Below, one piece after another: positions 1 to 8,257 of a DNA stretch of 22,119 nt. A model generated the notes under the pieces. The model saw only the letters and a list, made by a program, of their open reading frames with translations. It was not told the origin of the DNA and made no database searches. Positions within the stretch are counted from its first letter, which is position 1, and every line of letters begins with the position of its first letter. The translations under genes were made by a program, and so were the position numbers. Origin of the DNA: Sedimenticola sp. (GTDB taxonomy: Bacteria > Pseudomonadota > Gammaproteobacteria > Chromatiales > Chromatiaceae); NCBI GenBank assembly GCA_027041035.1, contig JALULB010000282.1, forward strand, positions 1 through 22,119, given 5' to 3'.

Positions 1-10
1 AAATACACCT

Positions 11-211
11 GTAACTATTCAGCATAGTCGTCTAAAACATGGGTAACTGCTCAGATCACCGCTGAAATGTGTCAGATCAAGGCAAAAAATGTGATCGTTA
101 CAGGGATGTAACTTAATTAGGGCAATGCAGGAGCAATTGCCGGTTTACAAGTGTAAATGACCATTTTTGAACGCAGAGCTGGCGCATTTCAGCGGTTAGC
201 TGAGTAGTTAC
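11..211. mobile_element. MITE-like element, copy 1, IS66-type GTAA ends and 8-bp target duplication
   Basis: This is a 201-bp non-coding element flanked by an exact 8-bp direct repeat, ATACACCT, at 3-10 and 212-219. It starts GTAACTATTCAGC and its right end, read inward, starts GTAACTACTCAGC. A second end-like sequence, GTAACTGCTCAG, lies inside the left end at 43-54. From there the left side matches the right end as an imperfect inverted repeat of about 33 bp. Bases 43-211 match the reverse complement of 14517-14684 with three substitutions and one 1-nt indel by eye. GTAA termini and 8-bp duplications are known features of the IS66 family. No transposase is encoded, so it would be a non-autonomous derivative moved in trans. 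Short palindromes inside include GTTACA-GGGA-TGTAAC and TTTACA-AG-TGTAAA. Confidence 0.85.
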
Positions 212-229
212 ATACACCTAAGCCTTGAT

Positions 230-434
230 GTAACTACTCGCTCACTGCAAGAGTCGTCACCGCTATCGGCTGTTTCTTCCGGAATACGCCGTCAATACAT
301 CCCTGTAGGCTCGACGGCGGCGCATTCCATGCTGCGCCTCAGCGTCCGGCTCCACCCTCCCTGGTGGAGCGTTCGTCCAGAAACAGTCAATAGCGGCGAC
401 TGTGCGGCGTCGGGCGCCATGGGCAAGTAGTTAC
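230..434. repeat. Structured element with GTAACTACT ends, probable second MITE type
   Basis: This is a 205-bp non-coding stretch that begins GTAACTACTC and ends with the inverted match AAGTAGTTAC. The flanking octamers GCCTTGAT (222-229) and CCGTTGAT (435-442) agree at 6 of 8 positions, as an old target duplication might. Inside, 256-277 and 379-400 are inverted copies with 3 mismatches in 22. Bases 349-356 and 363-370 form a perfect 8-bp stem with a 6-nt loop. Bases 281-293 and 314-329 also pair imperfectly. The interior is unrelated to the 11-211 element and only the tips are alike. Either it is a different non-autonomous element using the same kind of transposase, or it is a palindromic intergenic repeat. 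No coding sense was seen. Confidence 0.5.
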
Positions 435-573
435 CCGTTGATTTTCCAAAATCCGAGGTGGCGCCGAACTGAAGAAGATTCCTGTGGAATCAAGTGGCAG
501 GCGAGGGCGCGTGCAATGCGTGAATTTTCCAGGTTAGGATGGATGCTCGTCATCGATTCGAAGGCAGGCTGTG
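435..573 (+). other. Leader region upstream of nfo
   Basis: This is 139 bp between the structured repeat and the nfo start. The ribosome binding site AAGGCAGG (561-568) sits 5 nt before the ATG at 574. I see no convincing -35/-10 pair and no reading frame with family resemblance. Any nfo promoter must lie here or inside the upstream repeats. Confidence 0.5.
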
Positions 574-1416
574 ATGAAACGTGTCGGCGCGCATGTCAGT
601 ACGAAAGGCGGCGTGGAGAATGCGCCGTTGAACGCCAAGGCGATCGGCGCGAAGGCGTTCGCGCTGTTCACCAGGAATCAGCGCCAATGGCGGGCGAAAC
701 CGTTGGAGCCGCTCCAGATCGAAACCTTCAAGGCGAATCTGGCGGAAGCCGGCATCGCGCCGCGCCATGTGCTGCCGCACGATTCCTACCTGATCAATCT
801 GGCGCATCCGGAAACGGCAGGCTTGGAGAAATCCCGCGCGGCCTTCGTCGACGAGATGCGGCGCTGCGCTTTGCTCGGACTGGAGTTGCTGAATTTCCAC
901 CCCGGCAGTCACCTGCGCAAGCTGTCTGAATCAGAAGCACTGGCGCGCGTCGCCGCGTCCATCGATATCGCGCTGGAGCGGGTGCCGGGGGTGACCGCGG
1001 TGATCGAGACCACCGCCGGACAGGGCAGCAATCTGGGCTACCGCTTCGAGCATCTGGCGGCGATCATCGACCAAGTGGAGGACAAGTCGCGTGTCGGGGT
1101 GTGCATCGACACCTGCCATATCTTCGTCGCCGGCTACGATCTGCGCACCCCGGCCGCCTGCGAGGCAACCTTCGCCGAGTTCGACGAGGTGGTCGGGTTC
1201 CGTTATCTGCGCGGCATGCACCTGAACGACAGCAAGCCCGGGCTGGGCCAGCGCGTCGACCGCCACGCCAGCCTCGGCGCCGGCCACATCGGCTGGGAAG
1301 CGTTTCGCTATATCATGCGGGATGCGCGCTTCGACGAGATTCCGATGGTGCTGGAAACGCCGGACGACGCGCTGTGGCCCGACGAGATCCGCCGGCTGTA
1401 TGCGTTGACCGCGTGA
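574..1416 (+). CDS. nfo: Deoxyribonuclease IV (AP endonuclease)
   Basis: This is a zinc-dependent AP endonuclease of the base excision repair pathway. It cleaves the backbone 5' to abasic sites and removes blocked 3' ends. The protein is 280 residues, close to the usual 280-285. Started at the ATG at 574, all nine metal ligands fall at the numbers of the E. coli enzyme: His69, His109, Glu145, Asp179, His182, His216, Asp229, His231 and Glu261. They lie in recognisable blocks: [39 protein letters not shown] and LETPDD. A GTG at 571 is in frame directly before the ATG, but the numbering and the ribosome binding site AAGGCAGG favour 574. The gene stands alone on the plus strand and its stop lies 6 bp from the convergent manC stop. 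No terminator-like hairpin is visible in that gap. Confidence 0.95.
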   Translation: MKRVGAHVSTKGGVENAPLNAKAIGAKAFALFTRNQRQWRAKPLEPLQIETFKANLAEAGIAPRHVLPHDSYLINLAHPETAGLEKSRAAFVDEMRRCALLGLELLNFHPGSHLRKLSESEALARVAASIDIALERVPGVTAVIETTAGQGSNLGYRFEHLAAIIDQVEDKSRVGVCIDTCHIFVAGYDLRTPAACEATFAEFDEVVGFRYLRGMHLNDSKPGLGQRVDRHASLGAGHIGWEAFRYIMRDARFDEIPMVLETPDDALWPDEIRRLYALTA

Positions 1417-1422
1417 CCCGGT

Positions 1423-2877
1423 TCAGCTGCTGGAGTTGCGATTGTAGTCGTCGTCGAAACGCACGATGTCGTCCTCGCCGAGGTAACTACCGGACTGCAC
1501 CTCGATAATCTCCAGCGGCACCTGGCCGGGGTTCTCCAGGCGATGGGTCGCGCCCAGCGGGATGTAGGCGGACTGGTTCTCGGTGAGCAGAAACTCCTCG
1601 TCGTTGCGCGTCACCCGGGCGGTGCCGGTGACGACGATCCAGTGCTCGGCGCGATGATGATGCATCTGCAACGACAGCTTGGCGCCGGGATTCACCGTCA
1701 GGCGCTTGACCTGGTAGCGCGAACCGAAACCGATGCCCTCGAAGCTGCCCCAGGGACGATGCACGCAGCGGTGGAACTCGTGTTCGATGCGACCGGTCCG
1801 CTTCAGGTAGTTGGAGACCTCCTTGACCTCCTGCGCCCTGTCCTTGTGGGTGATCAGCACCGCGTCCGGGGTCTCGACGATGATCAGGTCGTCGACGCCG
1901 ACGACCGCCACCAGGCGATCCTCGGAATGCACCAGGTTGCCGCGGGCGTTGTTGGTGAACACGTCGCCCTGCAGAACATTGTCGTTCTCGTCCGCCGTGT
2001 TGATCTCGTGCAGCGCCGGCCAGGCGCCGAGATCCGACCAGTCGGCATCCATCGGCACGACCACCGCCGAGGAATCGGCCGCCGGCAGCGCCGACAGCGG
2101 TTCCATCACCGCGTAGTCGATGGAATCTGAACGGCTGGCGCGGAAGTGACCGGCATCCGGGCGCAGGAACAAGCCGTCGCGCTCGGCGGCCGCCATCGCG
2201 CGTTGCACCTCGGCGAGGATATCCGGCGCGTAGGCCTGCATCATATCGATCCAGCGCGACGCCTTCACCATGAAGATACCACTGTTCCACAGGTAGTCGC
2301 CGGATTGGAGATAGGCTTCCGCCGTGGCCTGATCCGGCTTCTCGACGAAGGCATCGAGACGCCGCGCGCCGGTGTCGCCGATGGCGTCGGCGGCGCGGAT
2401 GTAGCCAAAGCCGGTCTCGGCGCGATGCGGCACGATGCCGAAGGTGACGATGTTGCCCTGGTCCGCGAGGCGGCAGCCGGTCTCGACCAACTCGCCGAAG
2501 CGTGCCTCGTCACCGATGCGATGGTCGGCCGGCATCACCAGCAGCACCGGGTCGCGCTCGCCGTCCACCGCCGCGATCGCCGCCAGGGTCAGCGCCGGCG
2601 CGGTATTCCGTCCCTCGGGTTCGAGGATGATGGCAGCCAGCGGCTTGCCGATCCCGGCCATCTGCTCGGCGACCAGGAAGCGGTGCGATTCGTTGCACAC
2701 GACGAGGGTGTCCAGCACCTCGCAGTCGTCGCTCAGGTCGTCGGCGCGGCGCGCGGTCATCTGGAGCATGGTCTGCTCGCCGCACAGGGCGAGAAACTGT
2801 TTTGGATAGGCTTCGCGCGACAGCGGCCACAGGCGCGTGCCCGAGCCGCCCGAAAGGATTACCGGTTGTAAGTACAT
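1423..2877 (-). CDS. manC: Mannose-1-phosphate guanylyltransferase / mannose-6-phosphate isomerase (type II PMI-GMP)
   Basis: This is a bifunctional cytosolic enzyme that makes GDP-mannose. The N-terminal nucleotidyltransferase joins GTP and mannose-1-phosphate, and the C-terminal cupin interconverts fructose-6-phosphate and mannose-6-phosphate. At 484 residues it matches AlgA/ManC/XanB-type proteins. The pyrophosphorylase signature GGSGTRLWPLSREAYPKQF is at residues 10-28. The C-terminal region has the RPWGSFE block, then a metal-binding LSLQMHHHRAEHW block typical of the isomerase half. GDP-mannose feeds exopolysaccharide, lipopolysaccharide O-antigen or alginate-like polymers. No polymer genes are in the window, so the end product is unknown and manC is used as a generic symbol. 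It lies 95 bp downstream of the STAS gene on the same strand. It may be co-transcribed or have its own promoter, and no clear one was seen. The start MYLQPVILSGG fits the family. Confidence 0.93.
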   Translation of the reverse strand: MYLQPVILSGGSGTRLWPLSREAYPKQFLALCGEQTMLQMTARRADDLSDDCEVLDTLVVCNESHRFLVAEQMAGIGKPLAAIILEPEGRNTAPALTLAAIAAVDGERDPVLLVMPADHRIGDEARFGELVETGCRLADQGNIVTFGIVPHRAETGFGYIRAADAIGDTGARRLDAFVEKPDQATAEAYLQSGDYLWNSGIFMVKASRWIDMMQAYAPDILAEVQRAMAAAERDGLFLRPDAGHFRASRSDSIDYAVMEPLSALPAADSSAVVVPMDADWSDLGAWPALHEINTADENDNVLQGDVFTNNARGNLVHSEDRLVAVVGVDDLIIVETPDAVLITHKDRAQEVKEVSNYLKRTGRIEHEFHRCVHRPWGSFEGIGFGSRYQVKRLTVNPGAKLSLQMHHHRAEHWIVVTGTARVTRNDEEFLLTENQSAYIPLGATHRLENPGQVPLEIIEVQSGSYLGEDDIVRFDDDYNRNSSS

Positions 2878-2937
2878 GAGATCGTTTCCGCGTCGCGAAC
2901 CCGTGCCCGCGACTCAAGTATTAAATTCCGGCAATGA

Positions 2938-2956
2938 GGCCGCACGATCCGCGGCC
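2938..2956 (-). other. GC-rich hairpin between the STAS gene and manC
   Basis: GGCCGC (2938-2943) and GCGGCC (2951-2956) form a 6-bp stem with a 7-nt loop in the 95-bp gap. Neither strand shows a T-run after it, so it is a weak candidate at best for an intrinsic terminator. It could instead be a processing or attenuation site. Confidence 0.25.
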
Positions 2957-2972
2957 GTGTCAAACCATCCGG

Positions 2973-3272
2973 TCACTGAACCTGAAACAGCTTGCCGAAA
3001 TTGGCGATGCGCAACACCTCCATGACGGTCTCGTTGGCATTCTTCAGCGCGACACGATGCTGCGCGGCGTACTCGCGCAGTTGCAGCAACATGCCCATCG
3101 CCGAGCTGTCCATGTAGTCGGCATTGCGCAGATCCACGACATAGGCTTTCTCACCTTTCTCGTCGGACTTGTAGGCCTTGATGAAATCCTGGTGGGCGGT
3201 GAAATCGAAGCGCCCGTTGATGCTGATGATCTTCTCTTTCTGATCGGCTGATAATGTGGTTGTGACAGGCAT
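2973..3272 (-). CDS. STAS-domain anti-sigma factor antagonist (HsbA/SpoIIAA-like)
   Basis: This is a 99-residue single STAS domain. The stretch DLRNADYMDSSAMGMLL carries the phosphoacceptor motif of this family, with Ser56/Ser57 as the likely site. Such proteins bind a partner when unphosphorylated and release it when a HATPase-type kinase phosphorylates them. The true start is the ATG at 3272, preceded by AGGAG. It lies 2 nt after the stop of the REC-PP2C-HATPase gene, so the two are translationally coupled and very probably act on each other. Longer upstream reading in this frame overlaps that gene and has no family resemblance. In Pseudomonas the HsbR/HsbA pair has this same arrangement and links to FlgM and a diguanylate cyclase. 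Whether those partners exist here cannot be seen. Confidence 0.9.
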   Translation of the reverse strand: MPVTTTLSADQKEKIISINGRFDFTAHQDFIKAYKSDEKGEKAYVVDLRNADYMDSSAMGMLLQLREYAAQHRVALKNANETVMEVLRIANFGKLFQVQ

Positions 3273-3274
3273 GA

Positions 3275-5062
3275 TTATTCTCCTGGGTGTGGGTTGGCGT
3301 GTTCGGTGTCGTGCCGCCAGGCATAGGCGGCCTCGGTCAGGTTTCCGGGCGGATGCACGATGATGTTGTCGCACAGCTGACGCAGCAGGCTGAAGCCCCG
3401 GCCGCAGAACAGCTCGGCATTGTCATGGCAGACCCTGTCGGTCGCTTGCTCCAGGATCTTCGGATCGAAGCCGGCGCCGCTGTCGCTTATCTGGATATTC
3501 AACTGACCGCCGTCCATGCTCGGTTGATGGTTCAGCGAGATATCGACCCAGCCGTCGGCCAGTGCCGCCAATCGCTCGGCGCGCAATCGGTAGTACTCGG
3601 AAAAGCCTTCGGAGCTGCGTTTCATCGCGCTGTCGAGTCCGAGCACGCCGTGGTCCAGCGCATTCGAGAACAGCTCGGCGAGTATCGTGAAGAGACGCTC
3701 GCGATGGTTGTACAAACCCTGTACGTCCATCACCAGTTGGGTGACTACCGGACGCGGATCGAAATCGCGCAGGGCTTCCGCGTTCAGGTGCATGTCGATG
3801 TGCCATTCGGTGCTGACCTGCCGACGCGAGCCCGCGCCAATCCGCAGACGCTGGGATATGCGATGTTCCAGGCCGGGGTTGCATACGTATTCCAGCAACG
3901 TGACATCATCGTTCTGCGCATGGCCGGCGCGGAAGGTTTCCAGGTTCGTCATCACGCGATCGAATATCCCGTCCGGATCGGCATGCTCGCCAATACTCTG
4001 CTTCAGGCGCCCGATACCGAACATCTCGCCGCTCGCGTTCTCGGCCTCGGTCACGCCATCGGTCAGCATGTACAGGCGGTCGCCGGGTTCCAGCGCGAGC
4101 ATGTCGAAGCTGCGCTCGAAGAGTTCGTCGCCGCCGATGCCCAGCGGCAGATGGCGCGCGGCGATGTGCTCGATAGATCCGCTGCCGAAGCGCCGGATCA
4201 GGATGTCCGGCACGCCGCCGGCCCAGACCATCGCCGAGCCGGTGCGCGCCGAGATCTCTATCCCGGCGGCGACCAGAAACATGCCGGTCGGCATCAGCGA
4301 GTGCAGGCGTCGATTGATCTCCGCCATGATGTCGACGATGCCGAAGCCCTTCGCCGCCATCGCATGGAATATCTCCGAGGTCGGCAGACTGCCGATGGAG
4401 GCGCCCAGGCCATGGCCGGTGAAATCGCCGAGCAGGATCTGCAGATCACCATTCGGGGTGCGCGCGCCCAGCAACAGGTCACCGTTGAACACCGCCATCG
4501 GCGAGATGCTGTAGCGGATGTTCTCGGCATCCAGTTCGTCACGCTTCATCACCGCGCGAAAGATCGATGTCGCCACCTCCTGCTCGCGCGCGACCATATC
4601 CTCATAGCGCGACAACTGCTTTTCCTGCTCGATCAGGCGCCGGGCGCGTTCGCGATTGCGCAACAAGGCATGGATGCGTGCCATCAGAATGGTTTCGTTG
4701 ATCGGAAAGGTGATGAAATCATCACCACCGGAATCCAGGCAGGTCGCCAACGAGGCATCATCGGTCAGCGAGGTCACGAACATCACCGGTATCACCGTCT
4801 GACCGGCGCCTTGCTTGATGCGGCGCACCGCCTCGTAGCCGTTCATCAACGGCATGTTGATGTCCATCAGCACGATATCCGGATGCGCCACGGCAACCGC
4901 TTCGACTGCCTCGTGACCGTTGCGCGCCGTCGCGACCCGGTAGCCGTGATCCTTCAGAATGGTCTTCAGGATCTGCCGGTTGGTCTTGCTGTCATCGACG
5001 ACCAACACCTTTGGGCTAGTTTTGTCGAGAGGGTACTGGATGATGTTTTCCGCGGTTTGCAC
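3275..5062 (-). CDS. Response regulator with PP2C (SpoIIE/RsbU) phosphatase and HATPase (RsbW-like) domains
   Basis: This is a 595-residue partner-switching regulator. Residues ~17-135 are a receiver domain with acidic pocket Asp23/Asp24 and phosphoacceptor Asp67 (LMDINMP). A coiled linker of about 135-165 follows. Residues ~185-395 are a PP2C phosphatase with metal-binding acids in NGDLL (195), LGDFTGHG (213), LTDGVTEA (335) and NDDVTL (385-386). Residues ~425-585 are a GHKL ATPase with N-box ELFSNALDHG (463-472), DSGAGFD (527-533) and GRGFSLL. Kinase and phosphatase on one chain would set the phosphorylation of the adjacent STAS protein, as in Pseudomonas HsbR. The receiver is odd: the nearly invariant lysine before Pro is Phe119 (FITFPIN). 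The start is GTG with AGGAG 6 nt upstream. It lies 69 bp after the small receptor gene, so the chemosensory CheA or a phosphotransfer protein is a plausible phosphodonor. Confidence 0.9.
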   Translation of the reverse strand: MQTAENIIQYPLDKTSPKVLVVDDSKTNRQILKTILKDHGYRVATARNGHEAVEAVAVAHPDIVLMDINMPLMNGYEAVRRIKQGAGQTVIPVMFVTSLTDDASLATCLDSGGDDFITFPINETILMARIHALLRNRERARRLIEQEKQLSRYEDMVAREQEVATSIFRAVMKRDELDAENIRYSISPMAVFNGDLLLGARTPNGDLQILLGDFTGHGLGASIGSLPTSEIFHAMAAKGFGIVDIMAEINRRLHSLMPTGMFLVAAGIEISARTGSAMVWAGGVPDILIRRFGSGSIEHIAARHLPLGIGGDELFERSFDMLALEPGDRLYMLTDGVTEAENASGEMFGIGRLKQSIGEHADPDGIFDRVMTNLETFRAGHAQNDDVTLLEYVCNPGLEHRISQRLRIGAGSRRQVSTEWHIDMHLNAEALRDFDPRPVVTQLVMDVQGLYNHRERLFTILAELFSNALDHGVLGLDSAMKRSSEGFSEYYRLRAERLAALADGWVDISLNHQPSMDGGQLNIQISDSGAGFDPKILEQATDRVCHDNAELFCGRGFSLLRQLCDNIIVHPPGNLTEAAYAWRHDTEHANPHPGE

Positions 5063-5131
5063 AAGCGCTCCTCACGCGATACGTCACTGCGAACAGCGAG
5101 TGATTTATGATGTAGATATATTCCGTGAACT

Positions 5132-6325
5132 TCAGAAAAGTTCGATATCGCCTTCCGAGAGATCGTTCTGCGCGACCGGCCGGGACAATGCCGCGCGCGC
5201 TTCGGTCCAGCTGTTCGTCAGCGCCTCGACATACCGCTGCCCCGCCATCTCGCCGTCCGGATCACGCTGCGCGGCCACCCATTCCGATAGCAGCTCGCGA
5301 TAACGGTTGTTCCCTTCGCCGGCTATCCTCACCTGCCCGTCCGCATAGCTGACCAGTTGGGTGACCAGGTCCTCGAATTGCAGCGAGCGCACCGCGTCGC
5401 CGACCGAGCCATCGATGGCCTCGCTGAGCCGGGCGACGGAAGACAGGCTGGTTTCCAGCTTGCTATTGAAGGCGGCGATCTGCTCGATCATGTCGTCCAC
5501 CCGCGCCTTCGAGCGAATGGCGAAATTCATATCCTTGGAGGCCAGCTTGCGCACCGCTTCCCTGGCGTTCTCGATATAGGTTTTCGAGTCTCCGAGCGCG
5601 GTGCGGATCTCTTCACTGAAGCGGCTGGAACGCTGCGACAGGTTGCGCACCTCGTCGGCGACCACGGCAAACCCCCTGCCCGCCTCGCCGGCGCGCGCCG
5701 CCTCGATCGCCGCGTTCAACGCCAGCAGATTGGTCTGGTCAGCGATCTGGTTCATGTCGTTGAGCAGGGATTCCGCGGACGCCAGCCGCTCGACGACATC
5801 GTCGATATGCTCGACCATGCCCATGCTCTCGGCGCTGGTGTTGACGATGTGGTCGACAAAATAGCGCAGCACGCCGTCGGTTTCCTCGGCAAACTGGCTG
5901 AAGGAGATGCGCTCGTCGCCCTCGCCCATCGCGTCCATGATCGACATCACCACGTCCTGCTGCTCGCGGGTCTGCTCATGCAGATTGTTGAAGCTGGATT
6001 GCAGCGAGACCACGGAGTCCGATACCAGCTCGTTGATCTGACCGAGACTGGCATGGATGTCGGTGTTCGCGTTGTTCAGCTCGTCGACATGAACCTCGCC
6101 CAAACGGGCGATCTCATCCAACGAGCGATAGCGCTCCCGCGTCTGCTCCTGAGGCACCTGCCCGGCGGGCCGCCGGGCGAGCAGACCGATGGCAATCGAC
6201 ATGAAGACGAAAAAGGCCGCCAACACGCCAACATCGACGCCATTATTCCAGGCAAACATCAGAACGCCGACACCCGCGACGAACAGTATGAGGATGGCTC
6301 TACGATTGCTGGGACTTCCGCTCAC
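5132..6325 (-). CDS. Methyl-accepting chemotaxis protein without a periplasmic domain, with CheZ-like C-terminal motif
   Basis: This is a 397-residue receptor. Two membrane segments (about 9-26 and 33-50) are joined by only a few residues, so it has no extracellular sensor domain. The cytoplasmic part carries the conserved hairpin tip (about 190-235; [33 protein letters not shown]) that contacts CheA and CheW. After the signalling helices comes LQFEDLVTQ, with Asp319 and Gln323 spaced like the CheZ catalytic pair. The protein ends GDIELF, a tail shared with CheD and the CheZ-like protein of this locus. There is no NWETF-type CheR tether. The start is GTG at 6325 with GGAAG upstream; the nearby ATG runs straight into a stop. 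It lies 72 bp after cheB. It likely senses membrane or cytoplasmic state, or relays from other receptors. Confidence 0.92.
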   Translation of the reverse strand: MSGSPSNRRAILILFVAGVGVLMFAWNNGVDVGVLAAFFVFMSIAIGLLARRPAGQVPQEQTRERYRSLDEIARLGEVHVDELNNANTDIHASLGQINELVSDSVVSLQSSFNNLHEQTREQQDVVMSIMDAMGEGDERISFSQFAEETDGVLRYFVDHIVNTSAESMGMVEHIDDVVERLASAESLLNDMNQIADQTNLLALNAAIEAARAGEAGRGFAVVADEVRNLSQRSSRFSEEIRTALGDSKTYIENAREAVRKLASKDMNFAIRSKARVDDMIEQIAAFNSKLETSLSSVARLSEAIDGSVGDAVRSLQFEDLVTQLVSYADGQVRIAGEGNNRYRELLSEWVAAQRDPDGEMAGQRYVEALTNSWTEARAALSRPVAQNDLSEGDIELF

Positions 6326-6397
6326 TTCATGCTTCCAGTTGAACTGACACTACCCTGGCTATCGGCTCACAACCCGGAAACTGAAACGCAAACACGC

Positions 6398-7471
6398 TCA
6401 CGTCCGTGTCTTCAGCACGCCCAGCAGATGGTCGGCCAGCTTGTCCAGACTGACCACGTCGTCGGCGAAGCCCCGCTTGACCACCGCGCCGGGCATGCCC
6501 CAGACCACGCTGGAACGTTCGTCCTGCACGATGATCGGCGCGCCGGCTGCTTTCATCTCGCCCATCGCGTCGGCGCCATCCGCGCCCATGCCGGTCAACA
6601 TGATGCCGATCGCGTTCTTGCCGACATTCCGCGCCAGGGACTGGCACATCACCTCGACCGAAGGCTTGTGGCGGTTGACCGGATCGCCATCGTCCAAACG
6701 ACAGATATAACGGGCGCCGTTGCGTTCGACACGCAGATGCCGGTCACCGGGCGCGATGTATGCATGCCCGGGCAGGATCTGCTGGCCGTCGCTGGCCTCG
6801 GCGACCACCAACGCGGATTCCTTGTCGACGCGCGCCGCGAACGGCCGGCTGAACGCCGCCGGGATATGCTGCGAGATGACGATCCCCGGCGTATCCGGCG
6901 GCAAGCGACTCAGCACCGCCCTGACCGCCTCGGTGCCACCCGTGGACGAACCGATGCCGATGACCGTGTCGGTGGTTTTGATGTTCAACGCACCACCGCG
7001 CGACGCCGCGCCGCCGGCAACCGACACATCGCTGCCGACCACCTTTTTGGCGGTACCCAGGTCGATCGCGCTGACCCTGGCAACCGCGGCCGCGCGTACC
7101 TTCTCCAGCAGCTCCTCGGTATATGCCGACAGGGCCGCGCGCACGTCGATCTTCGGTTTGGTGACGAAATCCACCGCGCCCAGCTCCAGGGCGCGAAAGG
7201 TGACATCGGCGCCCTTCTCGGTGAGCGTGGAAACCATCACTACCGGCATAGGCCGCAGGCGCATCAGATTGCTCAGAAAGGTAACGCCGTCCATGCGCGG
7301 CATCTCGACATCCAGGGTCAAGACATCCGGATTCAACTGCTTGATCTTCTCGCGCGCGTCGAAGGGATCCTGCGCCACGCCGACCACCTGAATATCCGGT
7401 GCCTGCTCCAGTATCTTCGTCAATACCTGGCGCACCAGCGCGGAATCATCGATTATCAGTACCTTGATCAT
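6398..7471 (-). CDS. cheB: Chemotaxis response regulator, protein-glutamate methylesterase/deamidase CheB
   Basis: This is a 357-residue methylesterase that demethylates, and may deamidate, receptor glutamates when phosphorylated by CheA. The receiver domain (1-~110) has Asp8/Asp9 in the acidic pocket, phosphoacceptor Asp54 (TLDVEMPRMDG) and Lys105. The esterase domain has the catalytic triad Ser176 (GSSTGGTEA), His202 (SQHIP) and Asp298 (TGMGADGA). The length is normal. The start ATG at 7471 is preceded by AGGA. It follows cheD after a 134-bp gap, one of the larger gaps in the operon, and precedes the small receptor gene by 72 bp. Confidence 0.97.
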   Translation of the reverse strand: MIKVLIIDDSALVRQVLTKILEQAPDIQVVGVAQDPFDAREKIKQLNPDVLTLDVEMPRMDGVTFLSNLMRLRPMPVVMVSTLTEKGADVTFRALELGAVDFVTKPKIDVRAALSAYTEELLEKVRAAAVARVSAIDLGTAKKVVGSDVSVAGGAASRGGALNIKTTDTVIGIGSSTGGTEAVRAVLSRLPPDTPGIVISQHIPAAFSRPFAARVDKESALVVAEASDGQQILPGHAYIAPGDRHLRVERNGARYICRLDDGDPVNRHKPSVEVMCQSLARNVGKNAIGIMLTGMGADGADAMGEMKAAGAPIIVQDERSSVVWGMPGAVVKRGFADDVVSLDKLADHLLGVLKTRT

Positions 7472-7605
7472 GCCATCATCCTGTCAACTTGGAAATGTTA
7501 TACCTGAGCGCGCCGATCGCGTATCCGCGATTACGCGCAACTGAAGAAGCGTGCTTGTGGAAGCGACAGGCAAGCGAGTATGTGCGTATTTCATGATTTT
7601 CCGGC
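7472..7605 (-). other. cheD-cheB intergenic region with small hairpin
   Basis: This 134-bp spacer holds a perfect 6-bp stem with a 4-nt loop: ATCGCG (7516-7521) and CGCGAT (7526-7531). No T-run follows on either strand and no clear promoter was found. It may be an mRNA stability element, or simply spacer. Confidence 0.3.
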
Positions 7606-8247
7606 TTAAAACAATTCAACGCTGCCCTGAACCGGCTTCTGTTCGATCTGCGACTTGTACTCCTGCTCACGCTGGACGACCGTGTCGTTGTGCAGATGTT
7701 TGAGTTTCTTGACACGCGCGACGCCCGTGCTGGGTATGAAGATGACCTTTCGCGGATAGATATCGCCGACATCCTCGGCCAGCAGATCGAGTCCTTCCGC
7801 GCGCAGATACTCATGCACGAATTCGATATTGCGATCACCGATGCTGGTCATCTTCTCTATCATGCGGCCACCACCGAATACCTTGACCTCGAGGTTCTCC
7901 TTGCGACCACCGAGCTTGAGTATCTCGTTGATCATGTGTTCCATGGCAAAGTTACCGAAACGGGTCGCGTTGCTCAGCACATCGGCGCCCAGCGAAACCG
8001 TGTCCTCGGCGCCTATCGGCAGCATGAAATGGTTCATGCCACCGATGCCGAAGACGCGATCCCGAACGCACGCCGACACGCAGGAACCCAACACCGTGGT
8101 GATCAGCTCCTCCTTGACGGTGACATAGTATTCGCCCGGCAGGATCTTCGCCGCCGGCATCTCGTGGCTGGTATCCCAGTAGCGCGAGATGTGCTCGAAC
8201 CCGCGTGTCGGCGGCGGCAGGTTCTTGTGTCTTTTTCTGAACGGCAT
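7606..8247 (-). CDS. cheD: Chemoreceptor glutamine deamidase CheD
   Basis: This is a 213-residue CheD, which deamidates receptor glutamines to glutamates before methylation. The catalytic Cys56 (TVLGSCVSAC) and His73 (GGMNHF) are 17 residues apart, the same spacing as in the Thermotoga enzyme. The first ~30 residues extend beyond the core and the C-terminus adds ~25 residues that end GSVELF. That tail resembles the ends of the small receptor and the CheZ-like protein here. The ATG at 8247 lies 10 nt after the cheR stop, with GAGG overlapping that stop, which points to coupled translation. Confidence 0.95.
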   Translation of the reverse strand: MPFRKRHKNLPPPTRGFEHISRYWDTSHEMPAAKILPGEYYVTVKEELITTVLGSCVSACVRDRVFGIGGMNHFMLPIGAEDTVSLGADVLSNATRFGNFAMEHMINEILKLGGRKENLEVKVFGGGRMIEKMTSIGDRNIEFVHEYLRAEGLDLLAEDVGDIYPRKVIFIPSTGVARVKKLKHLHNDTVVQREQEYKSQIEQKPVQGSVELF

Positions 8248-8257
8248 GACGACAGCC

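Noticed and set aside
1..573. CRISPR array or tandem repeat at the left end
   Set aside because: The repeated GTAACT tips are inverted element ends with target duplications, not regularly spaced direct repeats with spacers.
402..929. 175-codon plus-strand frame overlapping the structured repeat and the start of nfo
   Set aside because: It overlaps nfo in another frame, starts within the 230-434 element, and has Arg-rich shadow composition.
2953..2963. Perfect TTGACA (minus strand, 2958-2963) as a manC -35 box
   Set aside because: No acceptable -10 lies 16-18 nt downstream; the best hexamer matches only 3 of 6.
3287..5110. 607-codon plus-strand open frame opposite the REC-PP2C-HATPase gene
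   Set aside because: Antisense shadow. The minus strand has all catalytic motifs in order, while this frame has none.
5357..7507. 716-codon plus-strand open frame opposite the small receptor and cheB
   Set aside because: It is antisense to two clear genes, is rich in His/Arg/Gln/Asp typical of shadow frames in GC-rich DNA, and resembles no family.
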